In this document: piece after piece, positions 19,243 through 31,699 of the stretch
Layout: each line of letters begins with the position of its first letter
Numbering within the stretch: position 1 is the stretch's first letter
Origin: Datura wrightii
Taxonomy: Eukaryota > Streptophyta > Magnoliopsida > Solanales > Solanaceae
Direction of reading: 5' to 3'
Length of the DNA: 64,000 bases
Assembly (NCBI GenBank): GCA_035772735.1
Contig: JASDFA010000006.1
Location: 69,704,001-69,768,000 of the forward strand
The notes under the pieces: model-generated
What the model was told of the DNA's origin: nothing
Database searches by the model: none
What the model saw: only the letters and a program-made list of their open reading frames with translations
Made by a program: the position numbers and the translations under genes

Positions 19243-21733
19243 TGTAACACCCCAAAACTTTTCTAGACCAAATTCTGACGTTGCATGAAAAACCATAGTA
19301 AACCAGAAATTTTTCTGTCTTAGACGACCCAGACAACGGAACGTTGGTATAACCAACAACCGGTTGTAAGGGGTCGTGGTTTTCTTAGCATATTCTTCTC
19401 CCAGAAACAATGAGCCGACCAATAATCCGTTGGTAGTTCCGACGACCCATTGTAGGCAGCCGTCGTTAGACTTCCAATGTGGGTTGGGTTTGTGTTATGA
19501 ATCAACGTGTGGAATCCACGACTTGTTGTTAACACAAACGGATCGTACTCTCTACCCGTCATCAGGACCTAGACTTTGGCAGTGTTGACAACGAGTGGGT
19601 TCAATGACACGTTGTTTCTACCAACGAGTCATTGTATCACTCATTGTCTTAGGGCCCAAGTTTCCTCTTTTCAACCACGACAGAAACCCACGGCTAGTTG
19701 ATTCTCCCAACGGACCATTGGATATTCCTGTGATTTCAGTACAGTAGGCCTGGCTTTAAAAACCAGAACCAATGACATCTTTCAACAGGCGGTTGTTTGA
19801 ACCAATGGTCCGTCTTGAGATCCGTTGTTCCTGGTCGGGCAGTTTTAAGTTCTTTCTGCTAGGAGTATTTTTATATTTTCCTAGACTTTTTAACTTGAAA
19901 CCATGTCATTTTGGGTTCGTATAGGAGAGAATTAAAGGGATTAGAATGACCCTTTCCCTTCATTCCTCTCAACTCCCTTAAGAACAGTGCGTAGAAACTC
20001 TGACAGAAAGCACAGAGCAGGAGCAAGGGTGAAATTTCTTCTCAGTTTTTCTTAGGGGTTTTCACCAGGGTTTCTTCTACGGGTATGTGGAAATTCAACA
20101 AGGAGATTTTTCTATCCTTGTGTCCCCCAAAACCCTTTCTTAGTTAACTTTCAGTTCTAACCCTGAAATTACGAAATTTAAGATATTGTTATGGTTCTTG
20201 ATTAATTCTAGTGGAATTCAAATTTATGTCCATTATAGTTAATTTCCTCCAGTTTGTGACTAATCTGATGCCTATTCCAGTGAAGTAAGATTTTTAGCCT
20301 AACTTTGAGCAGAAACTAGAATCCTGTGTGTTTGTTGGATTATTGAGTCATGCTCTAAAATCCTTCAAAGTTAGGAAATTCCTATAGTATTTGTATGTAT
20401 TAGAAACTCAGTCTCATTTAGAAATTTATTTACTCAGTATCATTCAGGAATGTCAGTTCAGCTTCAGTCACAGTATTAGAATGTTTCAGTGTTAGTCAGT
20501 AATGTCAGCTGATTAGTTTAACTATAGTCTTTTCTTGAGGTGTCAGTGGTGCCTCTTAGTTATCAGACTCAGACTTAGATTTCAGTTATTTGGTCCATTA
20601 GGTGGTCATGAAATTCCATTTATAGCTCTGACCTGCCCCCGGACCCCAGTTCAGTTATCAATTTGTTCTCTAGAAGGTTACAGCGTTTCCAGATAAGTAG
20701 CTTTGACCCATCTTCTAACTCAGTTTCCAAATCTAGTCATATAAGACACTTAGGGAACTCTCTGGCAGTATCCCTGGGTCAGTATAGTCTTGGACCCCAG
20801 TATCGAGTTATCCGCTTTTCAGTAGTAATATTAATAGTACTATCTAGTGGGAGTAGGACTTAGCACCGAAGGGCCGGGGTTCCAGCGCACCCAGGTTCTA
20901 GAATTACATTGCCACCGTAGGTTATATATTTAATTTGCCTCATTCCCCACCTTTGACAGTGACTCTCACAGTCCATGCCTTTATACCTTGGCAAGGTATA
21001 TTGGGTCCTACTGGTGAGGTGTATACATCGGACTCCACGTCTAGCTCACGTGGTTATATGTCAGTTATAGCCTCTCTCACTATTTAGTACAGTTTAGTGC
21101 AGTATTTCAGACTCAATATTTCAGACTTAGGACGTGTTTATGATCATCAGCCAGAGTCACTTTTGACCATTTTAGTTTATTATTAGTTGTATCAGTTTTT
21201 AGCATTTCAGTTGGCCTTATCATGTCGTATTAGTTCAGTTACTAGTTCTATCATTCTATTCATGGTTCTCTCACTTACTCAGTACATTCAAAGTACTGAC
21301 GCATACTTTTATGCTGTATCGTTTCATGATATAGTTGCAAGTTCTCAGACTCAACACCGCTAGACGCCATAATTTAGATTCTCCACCCAGCAGTTGAAGT
21401 GTGAGTCCTCATCATCCAAGGGCATTATTTCTTTCTTTCAGTCATTATTTAGTTTTAGTTAGACTTAGAGTTAGATGGGGCCTTGTCCCAGCAACTACTC
21501 AGTTAGACGGCTTTCAGATAGACATGATTTTCAGATTTTCCAGGATTATTCAAGTGTTTTGAATTTTATAATTTCATACTTATCTTTCCTAAATGTTTTT
21601 ATGATTTTATTTGAAAGTTCCGCTATGCATGTTTACTCAGAATGATAGTGAATGATAGACCAGGGGTTGACTTGGGGTCACTTGTGACTTCATGAACCGT
21701 GTTACGTCCAGGGTGTAGACTCGGGGCATGACA
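19243..21733 (+). repeat. 3' LTR of Tekay T1
   Basis: About 2.49 kb, from TGTAACACCCC to GGCATGACA, aligning with 9131-11673. It includes the U3 motif block (about 19320-19840) and the conserved block at 20862-20930. It is followed by TTAGG, the right target-site copy. Confidence 0.9.
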
Positions 21734-21738
21734 TTAGG

Positions 21739-23612
21739 GGTGGGGGTTTGTATCCCTTTTTGTTGTTCTTTGATGGTATTTGTGTTTCCTTTGCCGGGTT
21801 GAATTTCTCATGTTCTGGATGATTGTTAGTTTTTAATTTTGAATTAATGCCCTTGTCAGGCTGTTTGTTAAATGAAAATCTTTGGTTGAATTGTTAGTGA
21901 TAATGAGGGTTATTTTAAATTGCAAAATTTTGTTGACCCATATTTTTATTATCGCCTTTGCTCATAGTAGTCAGTAAGTAAACTCCAAGGGTTTTCTTTT
22001 TGTCACGGTTCTTTCCAACGAGTGATTTTCTTTTCTTTTCTTTTATTATTGAACCGGGTGGCATTTCTCAATGATGTATTAAGAGGAGAATTTCTTAAGG
22101 GAAAATGCCGAATTTAGAGTTCTTTTTGAGTCAATGATTGCAATGGTTTCTGAGAGGTACCACCAAAAGAATTTCTTAATTTGCATGACTGTTAAAAAAA
22201 TGAATTTTGAGAAGGAAATGAGTAGTTGAACATGAAATTTGAGTACTCTTTGTCATAAGTTACATATTATTTATTTGGATTCTTGATTCACATGATATCC
22301 TTTTTTATGAATCTTGATGTGATGATGAAAATGGTGTGAACCCTTTGGAGGGTGATGATTTGTGGGAAAGCTTTTAGTTTAATTCTCTTGCATGAACAAT
22401 TGTCTAGAACTTTTTACAAGTGTGACTTAAGGTGAAATCTTAGATGTAGCTGCACTTGAAAGATGATTTTAGGCTTTCTTTTGATAGCTACTTTACCCAT
22501 ATGACCTCCTTGAGCATGAATCCTTGCTAGCTAATGTTGAGCCTTTAATCATTTTCCTTGAAAACAACATTACAAGCCTGTTACTCCTTTTGTAATCCCT
22601 CTTTGGAACCAATCCTCCCTAGTGTTAGTTGTGAGAAGAAATGAAAAAATGATGCTTAAGTCCCAAAAGTGTGTAAATACAAAAGGGAAAGATGAGGCAA
22701 AATTCTAAGTTTGGGGGTTGCAAAAAGAAAAATAGGAAAATTAATGTGAACTTCAATGTGAAGTAGCACCACATTATGAATAAATGAATGAATTGGTCGG
22801 GTGAAAAGAACCGAATTACGGAAAGGTGCTTCTTATTTCTTAAGTGAGATGAAAAGTGGTAACTAAGGAGAGATAATGAGGGCTCTTGTTTCAAAAGTGA
22901 AAATGTTGTTCAAGGAGAGATAAGGTTAGGGTAATATAAAAATAAAGTGGAATATGCAATAAGATTTACAAAAAGGGCATCAGGGAGGTTCTAGTCACTA
23001 GAGCTAACAAGTCATCCTACCTTTGCCCCTAGCCTTCATCATGACCTCCAAGTCCTAATTATTTTAAGTGTAGAAACTCTACATTAGTGGTGAGTTACAC
23101 GAAGGTCAAGCCTATGGGTCAAGTTATGTGCATAAAAATTTCTTACTGAGGGTAAGAGTATTTGTTTCATTCTATAATCCCTTGAGTGTGAATCGCTTGA
23201 TAATTAAATGGGATTCTTTCTTGATGTGAGTAGCATCACCTCCTTGGGGAACATGCTTGCACATGCCAAAACATGTGATTGAGATAAGAATGTAGTGAGC
23301 TTTATGGAAAACTTTGTATGTGAATTTTTAATGACTTAAGATGCTATATAAGCTTGTTGTGATCAACCATGCCCCTTGTTTAAAATGAACAAATCACCTG
23401 TGAATCATGCCAATTAATTGGGGTCCTCTTAAAACACTTGCATATAGTGTTGAGTCTTCTCTTCTCCTTTGAGTTGGTGAGCGATCTTTCGGTTGTCTGT
23501 ATTGTTGTGGTCCCTTGTGCATAATCTCATGTAGAATAACATGCTTACTCCTATGGTTCAACTAAAAAGAATTTCCTTGCTTGAGGACAAGCAATGGTTC
23601 AGTTTGGGAGTT
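21739..23612 (+). other. 3' noncoding region of Athila B
   Basis: This continues B after the T1 insertion. It starts with a G-rich tract (GGTGGGGG), contains an A/G-rich block (about 22650-22740) and CAAGCCTATGGGTCA near 23107, and ends with GTTCAGTTTGGGAG before the LTR. No gene is seen. Confidence 0.6.
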
Positions 23613-25007
23613 TGATAAGTTGGTAATTTACCAACTCATTAGGCTTTTAAAAATGAGCTTTTGCTTGATTATTAAGTCATTTAGGAGGATTTTATGCCCT
23701 TTTTCTTTTGTTTTTGCAGGCATTCAATTTAAAGAGAGAAAGCAAGAAATTGAACAAAAGCATGAATTCTGAAGAAGGGAACCTGCGTTCCACTGGATGG
23801 GACTGGCGAAACGCCAAGAAAACGCGGGAGCACACTGCAGTGAAGTGGAAGGTGCACCAGCGGAATGCGAGTCAGAACCTGCGAACCACCGGTGCCAATG
23901 CCAGCAAGATCCCAAAGTAACTGGCCCTAGTTGCGACAGAGCCACGCCCTGCGAATGGCCATCGGCAGAACGCAGGTGACTTGCAAGTGAGGCCATCTTC
24001 AGGTGGGAAAAATCATCCAACAGGATTGAGGAGCATTTTTAACCTATTTCTGTACATTCTCTAGAAAGTACTGAATATTCCATTCTAGATTTGTAGGGTT
24101 AGAGAGAGAAATATTGAATAGTTTTTCTTCTTCTTATTCTTCCTCAAGGTACAAACCACCAATTAAGATAACTTGGAGCTTTCTATTTGCACTTAATGAT
24201 GAATTTTATGAATTTGTTTATCAATATGCTTTTGTATTATTCATCTATGAGTAGCTAGATATTTTACAAAAGTGTGGGCATGATTGGGGATAGATTGGAT
24301 TGGGTATTTCTATATTAATATTTTAATTACTCATTTAGTATAAATTTGTTGTTTTCTCCCAAGTTATAGTTGAATTACCTATAGTTGCAAATGTGGGTTA
24401 TGTGTACTTATTCTATTTTTTCTTGAAAAGGAAAATTAGATATGAGTGAGAAAATAATGGTGGGCAATTGGGTCTTGAGTATGTGGGTTTGGGCTAGAGA
24501 TAGCCAAAACACATAGTCATACACCCATTAGAGATTTGGGGAAAGAGATAGCTCAAAACTTTCCTAAGCTATAGTGGATGAATTAATTGAGGCTTTTGGG
24601 TTTGAGAAAACTCAAGGAAAAGAGCACCCCAATGGTTGAAAAACATCGGATGTCACTTTATCCACGGTTATTTATGCTTATGAGTAATAATTTAATTTCT
24701 AGTTAATCTCAATCCAATTGAACCCCATCAATAGCACACCCTTGACCCTTGCTCATAATTGTTCATTCAATTTGGTTGCCTTGTTCTCTTGATAGTTGAT
24801 TTTAATTCAAATTGTGATATCTCTTTTTCTCCAACATTTAGTTTTCTTACTTTCAATGCATGGATGCAATATTAGTTCAAGTAAATAGACAAATTTTAGT
24901 TTATTCAATTAGTATTCCTTATGGATTCAACCCTGAATCTTAGTTGGGTATTTATACTGTGACGATCTTTTACACTTCCTCCTCGTGAGGAGTGGATTTG
25001 AACGTCA
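23613..25007 (+). mobile_element. 3' LTR of Athila B
   Basis: The LTR starts TGATAAGTTGG after a short purine tract and ends ATTTGAACGTCA. That end resembles the Athila C LTR end (ATTTGAGCGTTATCA at 27920-27934). It contains a GC-rich motif block at 23785-23990 and the AT-rich downstream part typical of these LTRs. Confidence 0.75.
23785..23990 (+). repeat. GC-rich motif block in U3 of Athila B LTR
   Basis: Recurring elements are ACCTGCGTTCC, GGCGAAACGCC, AACGCGGG, CACCAGCGGAATGCG, GAACCTGCG and CTGCGAATGG. The AACGC/GCGAA vocabulary matches the two blocks upstream of B's ORF2 (6236-6440 and 7275-7520) and differs from that of other families here. Confidence 0.6.
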
Positions 25008-26660
25008 GCAGATCCTCCTCAATTTCTTTCCCAATCTTGTTGGGCTTTTAAGACAAGCTTAAAAATTAAGTTTCCCAAGTATGTAGGTCCATGAATGGGG
25101 GATTTCTTCCACCCTCATGCTCTATTTCTGCTCTAGTTCTTGAATTCAAGTCTTCAATCAAGTGTAATTGAAATTCTAGGGTTTTAACCCAATTCTAGAA
25201 AAATACCCATGTGATGTCTATGGGTCCAATGCCTTCATGTTTTTATTGATGATTTAGACTATTTGGGCAGATTTTACTCTTAATTTAATTATTAAACCAT
25301 GATTTCAAGTTTATGAGAATTATACCCTATTATGCATGACTTATGAAATTCAAGCTTATGAGTCTACGATTTCAAGTATGATGAAGTAAATTACGTTTTA
25401 TGAATACAATGCATGATTTAAATAAGAACCCTTCATGAATTTATGGATTTTAGAGTATGATAATTCCTCAAGTATGCATGGCTTTCATGAATATCAAGTT
25501 TATGATTTTGGCCGACTCACAGGCCTATTTTTATAGCTAGTTCACGTATCTCAAGCATGTTATGAATCTCATGATTTTAACTAGCCCATGTACTTCAAGT
25601 ATGTTTCATGATTATGATATGAGCACTATATATGTTTTGGGAGTAGTATTTAACACCGAGTAGGCCGGGTTCCAGCGCACCCAGGTCTCATAACTACGTG
25701 CCAACATAATGTGATTGGGTCCTCCACGAGAGTGTCTCCCATGCCAGTGTGGGTTATCCATGAGAGATATCATTCCTTTTCCATGGTGATACCCTTGTCA
25801 AGGTACGAACACCCTCCCAACCAGGGATTTACAGGTCAGGCTCCATGTTTCCTCACGTGGGATATGTCGATTATAAGAATCTCCCACTAATCTCCCACTA
25901 TTCCTCATGTTGTCAGTTACTAACGCTCATGACTTATAATATTATGTTTTTATAGCATATTTGACCCATTTTGATCAGTTTATGAGTTTTCACTTGCGAT
26001 TTCAAGCATGACAAGCTATATGATTTCTATTTCTAAACCTTGGGTTATTATGTTTAGATTACAATGGGTAGCTTTTGAACACGTGTATTTCAGATATATG
26101 ATTTTTAGCATGTCGTCCTTACTTTTACGATCCTTTTGATTTATATGGGTGATTTTACTATTTTTTAGTAGCATGTTATTATTTTCTCTACATACTTAAT
26201 ACATCAAGCAATGACCATATGATCTATGCTATATTGTCTCATGATATAGGTTCAGGTCATCCATTCCAGTCCCGTCACTAGCTCGCACTTGCTCAGCTCA
26301 GCTCCATCCCACTTTAGGTGAGACCTCTACATTCGAGGACATCTATCAGTTATGCTTGTTACATTTTGTTTTAGTTTCAGACTTGGAGTTTGCGGGGGCT
26401 TCTCCCAGTATCTCATCAGATAGTAGAGGCTTTCAGACATAGACTTAGCATGTTCAGCTTTGTGACTCAGTGTTGTGATATTATCACTTTTGTTTATGGT
26501 TTATGTTATTTAGACTTCCTCTTATCCATGCTTATGTTAATTTCTGTGTGATTATGCCTTTAAGTCATGCTATGTGTGTACCATGGGTTAGCTTGAAGCC
26601 ATTTATGGTTCTAGGTTCGTGTCTCGATCTGGGGTCCCAGCTCGAGTTGTGATAGTGACA
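25008..26660 (+). mobile_element. 5'-truncated Tekay-type LTR (fragment E)
   Basis: The right end GAGTTGTGATAGTGACA matches the T6 LTR end (GGGTAGTGACA at 61509) in style. The block at 25650-25707 (ACACCGAGTAGGCCGGGTTC, then CAGCGCACCCAGG and AACTACGTGCCAAC) is the conserved LTR segment seen in T1, T3, T6 and D. The U3 part is missing, and the left side abuts the end of the Athila B LTR. Confidence 0.7.
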
Positions 26661-27934
26661 CCATTGTATGAGCCATACCACAGACTCATCGTGGGACTCA
26701 GAGGAATAGCCATATGACAGCTTCAGGGCACGATTTGATTGCACTGGTCGTTCCAGTATGGTATGATTCGTAGAAAGGACCTGTAGGAGGATCATCATAG
26801 ATGTTGCATGGCTTAAGTTCAAACCACGACTGACACTTATGATATGTAGTGACTGGGTACGGGTCATACCTTCCCTCTGTACCTGAGAGATCCAGAAGTT
26901 GCAAATCATATCACAAGTACAGACTATGACTTGTAGCAGCATGCTATGACTCGTAGGTCATTCTGGTGCAACAGTCCCTGTTAATTTAGGAAAAGGTTTT
27001 TATTAAGTGTATAAATATTTTCCATTTACTTTTCCTTAAAAGATCTGATACTTTTCATGTAAGAGTGTTTTTGGAGTTTCCCAACACCACTTAGAGAGCA
27101 AAAATACATGAAAACTTTGATTAAGTTTATCATTTGTTCTTGATTTTTCCAAAAATTATTGTGCAATTGACCATTGGTTTTTTATTCCTTCAATATTATA
27201 AGTTGTTAATTATGATTTCTTCTATGATTTATGATTTCGTCTCTTATAATTATAAGTGGCTAAAACCTCCACAACTAGATTGTGGGAACCATGGCAAAAT
27301 AACGAATTAGGGTTAACACAAAGTGATTCTAAACCACCACTGGTGCATGTATTGTTCTTCTCTTCGTGTTAATTGTTTCTTTATGGTGCACAACGTTAGG
27401 AATAGCCCACATTCTCTTCTTGCTTAAACCTAAAGAAGTAGAGATTAGGAGAAGAGAAAAATAACAAAGCCTTGAAATTAATTTTCATTAAATAACTTGA
27501 GCTGTGATAGCAGAAAAGTTAATTTGGAATTATTAAAAAGGTTAGTTGAAAGAGCGCATGAGACCTAACTTGGTGATTGAGTATAGTCATCTAATAGGGG
27601 TGAATCAGCTATTTGGATGAACGTAGTTTATCAATTCTACAGGCTAAGTATTTGAATAGATTGCAAGTGTAGTAAAATGACCTAGTTAAGAAGCCATGGG
27701 GAACACCTACTTAGTTAATTGCATATCTTTGATAATAACACCATTCCACAATATTGTCACATAAGTATTTCTCTTAAAACCCTCCTTAGGAAATAATTGC
27801 ACTTAAAGTGTAAATACTAGCATTAGTCAATATCTTGACCATATTCCCTGTGGGATCAACCCCAACCTTAGTTGGCTTCTTTATTGACAAAGACTGCATT
27901 ATACTTATTTTGAGGTGCAATTTGAGCGTTATCA
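26661..27934 (+). repeat. 5' LTR of Athila C, 5'-truncated
   Basis: It begins abruptly after fragment E and ends ATTTGAGCGTTATCA. A palindromic motif block (26661-26965, with GACTCATCGTGGGACTC, ATGACTCGTAGGTCAT) precedes a TATA box TATAAATA at 27010-27017. The downstream part aligns with the 3' LTR (35935-36870) and with the minus-strand LTR at 61510-62691, for example at GAAGTAGAGATTAGGA. Confidence 0.75.
27010..27017 (+). promoter_or_regulatory. TATA box of the Athila C 5' LTR
   Basis: TATAAATA lies about 45 bp after the end of the palindromic block. The 3' LTR has the same motif at 35929-35936. Confidence 0.5.
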
Positions 27935-28900
27935 GAGGAAACCATTGAAGTTTTTATGGAAGATTTTTCAGTGGTTGGTGATTCTTTTGAAGATTTCTTG
28001 GCTCATTTGAGCAAGGTGCTCCAGAGATGTGAAGAGACCAACTTGGAGCTTAATTATGAGTAGTGCCATTTCATGGTCAAGTAGGGTATTGTTCTTGGCC
28101 ACATGAGTTCTGGCAGGGGCATAGAGGTGGCAAATGCGAAGATTGATGTGATTGCTAGCTTTCCACCTCCAATTTCTGTAAAGGGCGTTCAGAGTTTTTT
28201 AGGTCATACTAGGTTCTATTAGAGATTCATCAAGGACTACTCAAAGATTGCACATTCTTTGTGCAAATTACTTGAGAAAGAGGTGAAGTTTGTATTTGAT
28301 GATGCATGCTTGAAGGCCTTTGAATGTCTGAAGCAGAGATTGACTACTGCTCCTATCATAGTTGCACCTATCTAACCTTAGCATTTGAGGTAATGTGCGA
28401 TGCTATCAGAGTAGCCCTAGGGGATGTTTTGGGCCAAAGGCATAGAAGATATTTCATCCGGTTTATTGTGCTTACAAGGTGCTTAATGTGGCTTAGAAAA
28501 ATTACATCGTGACGGAGCAAGAGTTATTGGCTATGGTGTTTGCATTTGAGAAGTTTCAAGCTTAATTGCTTGAAATAAAGTGATTGTTCATACAGACCAT
28601 GCGGCTCTGCTTACTTGATGACAAATAAGGATGCCAAACAACGGTTTATTAGATAGGTACTTTTGCTGTAAGAGTTCATCTCGAGGTTAAGGATCGAAAG
28701 GGTACTGAAAATAAGGTGGTGGATCACTTCTCTAGACTAAAGGAAGACACAACATTGAGAAATGAGCTTGATATAGACGATACATTCCCTGATGAATAGG
28801 TTTTGGCCGCATTACAGGATCTCATTCCATGGTTTGTAGACTTTATTAATTATTTGGTGAGTGATGTGGTACCTGCAAATTTGTCCTTTCACCAGTGAAG
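27935..28900 (+). pseudogene. Athila RT (C-terminal part) and RNase H, element C
   Basis: Sequence opens 13 nt after the LTR in the middle of the RT palm. The catalytic motif reads FMED (27953-27964) where FMDD is expected; the second Athila copy at 62984-62995 has FMDD. The connection region follows (GVQSFLGHTRFY, IKDYSKIAHSLCKLL, EVKFVFDDACLKAFE), then RNase H interrupted by stops and frameshifts. With no N-terminal RT and a changed catalytic residue it cannot be active. Confidence 0.8.
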
Positions 28901-30060
28901 GAATTTCATGTCTGACATGCAGATACTTTTCTGGGACGAGCCATTCTAGTTTCACATTTGTGCTGATGGGGTGATCCGTATCTGTGTGCTTGAGGTTGAG
29001 ATGCTGAGCATTTTGGAAGCTTATCACTCATCCCCTATTGGGGGTCATCATATTAGTACCCACACCGCCCATAAAATGCTGCAATGTGGGTACTATTGGA
29101 CGACTATTCATCAGGATGCGCATGATTTTGAAAGGGAATGTGATGCATGCCAAAGTCGAGGAGGAATATCACAAAGACATGAACTCCCTTTTACCCCCAT
29201 TCTTGTCATTGAGTTATTAGATGTGTGGGGCATTGATTTCATGGGCCCATTTGTGAGATCAAATGGGATGAAGTACATACTTGTAGCTATTGACTATGTA
29301 TAAAAGTGGATGGAGATAGTTGCGCTTCCCAATAATAAAGGTAAGAGTGTCACAACATTCTTAAAGGGAAACATTTTCTTCAGGTTTGGGACCCTTAGGG
29401 CAATCATCAGTGATGGGGTTCATACTTTTGCAACCTATTATTTCGAACTCTGCTTGAGAAATATGGGGTAAAGCACAGGGTGGCAATACCTTATCATCGA
29501 CATTCTAGCAGGCAAGTTAAGGTCTCCAACCGAGAGATAAAGACCATCCTTGTGAAGATTGTGAATGCTAATAGAACGGATTGGTCTAGGAAGCTAGATG
29601 ATGCCTTGTAGGCCTACCGAACTACCTTCAACATCCCTATAGGTATGTATCCCTAGCTGCTTATGTATGGGAAAGCATGTCATTTTCCGGTTGAACTTAA
29701 GCACAAGGCCATGTGGGTGCTCAACAAGCTGAATCTGAATTAGGGTGATGCGGCGAACTTGAGACTTGATCAGTTGAATGAGTTAGATGAATTTTGTTTG
29801 GAAGCCTAAGAAAGTTCACCCATATACAAGCAGAGGATAAAGATATATCATGAGAAAAAGATTGAGCAAAGAGAGTTTAGCCATTGTGATATGGTTTTAT
29901 TGTTTAATTCAAGGCTTTGCTTGTTTCCTGGAAAGTTGTAGTCTAAGTGGTTGGGGCCATTTTGAGTGGTGCAAGTATTTCCATATGGTGTAATAGAGCT
30001 AGAAAATCATGAAAGAAAAATATTCAAGGTGAACAGTCAGTGGCTAAAAGCATATTGAGG
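28901..30060 (+). pseudogene. Athila integrase, element C
   Basis: The frame 28971-29303 holds the HHCC zinc-binding part (LEAYHSSPIGGHHISTHTAH ... CDACQSRGG) and the start of the core (DVWGIDFMGPFVRSNGMKYI). The second catalytic Asp region (RAIISDGVHTF near 29400) follows after stops. The C-terminal part continues to about 30060. Integrase joins cDNA ends to chromosomal DNA. It is damaged by numerous TAG/TAA codons. Confidence 0.8.
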
Positions 30061-30101
30061 AACAAGTGAAGAAATAAAACTAGTTGACCTTTGGGCACTG
30101 G

Positions 30102-30266
30102 GTGAAGTCTGAGTAACCCAGGGACCCGCATCATGCCGCGACATTAAATCAGGCACTTCATGGTTGGCTACCTATGGGGTTATCTTGATGAAGTCTGAGT
30201 AATCAAGATACCCACGTTGTGCCGCAATGTTAAATCAGGTGCTTTATGGGAGGCAACCCATGTTGT
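30102..30266 (+). repeat. Tandem duplication of about 86 bp after integrase (element C)
   Basis: GTGAAGTCTGAGTAACCC, then GACATTAAATCAGGCACTT, occurs from 30102; ATGAAGTCTGAGTAATC, then CAATGTTAAATCAGGTGCTT, from 30188. Element B keeps one matching copy near 6020-6060. Confidence 0.75.
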
Positions 30267-31699
30267 AGTTGTAATTTAATAGATAGTGTTCATGTATGCT
30301 GATGTGTGCAGGTTTAACACAGAGAAAATTCATAAAATTAAGCACGTACCTAAACTATGAGCCTCACAGCGAACTGTACAATCTTGGTATGGATCTTAGT
30401 TCTAGTTGTCGCTTCCCACTCAAAGAATGCCCTTTTTCAGAAGTGATTAGATGGTTGGTCATAATAGACCGTCTTTACAAAGGACAGGTTATTGGATTAC
30501 CCATCCTAATTACTTCCAGCGGACTTCAAAAATCATGGATCAAATGTACGGATTCATAGTACGGGTCATTGTGAGAACAAACAATCCATCCTTGGTGTTT
30601 GTAGGTTCCCCACATAAGTCCTCTAACACTGAGCTAATGGGCATATAGAATGGGTTGTTGTTTTGACACACGACTCGTTGGACGAGTCGCGGTCAGTTCT
30701 TAAAATTTTTAAATCCTACATTGACCTGACCCGACTTGCCCACATCCAACCCCTGTTAAAACCCCAATACCCAACCTAAAACACCCTTTATTCAAAATTT
30801 TTTGCCATCACTCCCTGAATTTCATGCAAATCAAACAATCCAAACACTGATCGTACAAAGCACTTTCGTCTGTGCTCGAGTTGACGAATTCCCCAACCCT
30901 AAATCTCAATTTCGTGGTCATCAGCTCAAGGGAGTAATTTTCGGGTAACAATTTATTGCTTTAATATATGGTTGCTGAGGACATCATGGTTAACTGTAAA
31001 ATACCATATTAATGCTTCTAAACATGTCGAATTTTGATAGGACAATCAATGTCTGAATGACCTAAAACAGAGTGTACGCTTTCACTATTGTTACTAAGAG
31101 TGGGAGAGAGTATGGCCAAAGGTTTTTTTTTCTATTATAATTTAAACATACAGTGGTGTAATGGATTTTTATGGGGTTGAAGTCTGAGTAACCCCCAAAA
31201 CATGATTAAAATTCACAAATTAAACTTGGGTGGTTAAAGGAAACAAAATTATGAACTAAACACATTGCATACGGTGAGGGCAGGCTTCACAAACCAATCA
31301 ACAATCCATTATATCTCACAATGTATCATTTGTTGGCTTGTTGGGATTTCCCAGTGATTCAAGGTGCAGGACCTTCTCATGACAAGTCGTTCAATGGATC
31401 GTTGTAATAAATAATGGATCACTGGATGTGGTTGTCATGAGAAGTTCAGAAAATTGAATCTCAGTAACCCAATTGAACGGAAAATACCACAAGCCATTGT
31501 ACCTCACAACATTCTGTCTATGTGCTCGTAGTAAGAGGGCCAAAAATGTAACATTTCAGTACTTTCATAAAATGACCACAACAATGGGTCATTTGTTCTC
31601 ACAACGACCTGTACTGATGGTTGTCTGATATGATAGTGTCCAAATTTATGTGTGTAATATATTTGGTGCTTTAAATCTAATTCCTATTCCACAAGTACA
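30267..31699 (+). other. Post-pol leader with motif blocks before ORF2 (element C)
   Basis: It contains palindrome-like motifs near 30440-30700 (TACGGGTCATTGTG, CACGACTCGTTGGACGAGTC), a C-rich stretch (30740-30800), a donor-like GGGTAACA near 30938 and a second motif block near 31365-31625. An acceptor-like CCACAAG precedes the ORF2 ATG at 31700. The order is the same as in element B, although here the TATA is not clear (TTAAAACCCC near 30757). Confidence 0.5.
31373..31444 (+). repeat. 13-bp perfect inverted repeat (hairpin) before ORF2 of element C
   Basis: CTTCTCATGACAA at 31373-31385 is the exact reverse complement of TTGTCATGAGAAG at 31432-31444. The 46-nt loop contains GTCGTTC and ATCGTTGT motifs of the same vocabulary as the LTR block. 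Confidence 0.8.

Larger units (their letters stand above)
9131..21733 (+). mobile_element. Tekay/Del-like chromovirus T1, with two LTRs, nested in Athila B
   Basis: LTRs at 9131-11673 and 19243-21733 begin TGTAACAC and end in ACA. A primer site, short leader ORF, gag with zinc knuckle, protease, RT, RNase H, integrase, GPY/F module and chromodomain lie in order between them. The chromodomain and domain order identify a chromovirus. A solo LTR (13996-16531) splits RT. Stops and frameshifts make T1 non-autonomous. Confidence 0.9.
3653..25007 (+). mobile_element. Athila-like retrotransposon B, internally deleted and interrupted
   Basis: The order is gag, protease, deletion of RT-RNase H-integrase, post-pol leader with a promoter-like region, ORF2, stem-loop, 3' noncoding DNA and 3' LTR (23613-25007). 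A Tekay element occupies 9131-21733; removing it rejoins the G-rich tract after ORF2 (TTGGG before, TTAGGGGTGGGGG after). No matching 5' LTR is present, so B is truncated or fused to LTR-A on its left. Confidence 0.7.

Noticed and set aside
23724..24020. Minus-strand 98-codon ORF
   Set aside because: It comes from the GC-rich U3 block of the Athila B LTR; open frames are expected by chance in such sequence.
26565..26942. Minus-strand 125-codon ORF
   Set aside because: It spans the junction between fragment E and the Athila C LTR, so it cannot be an ancestral gene.
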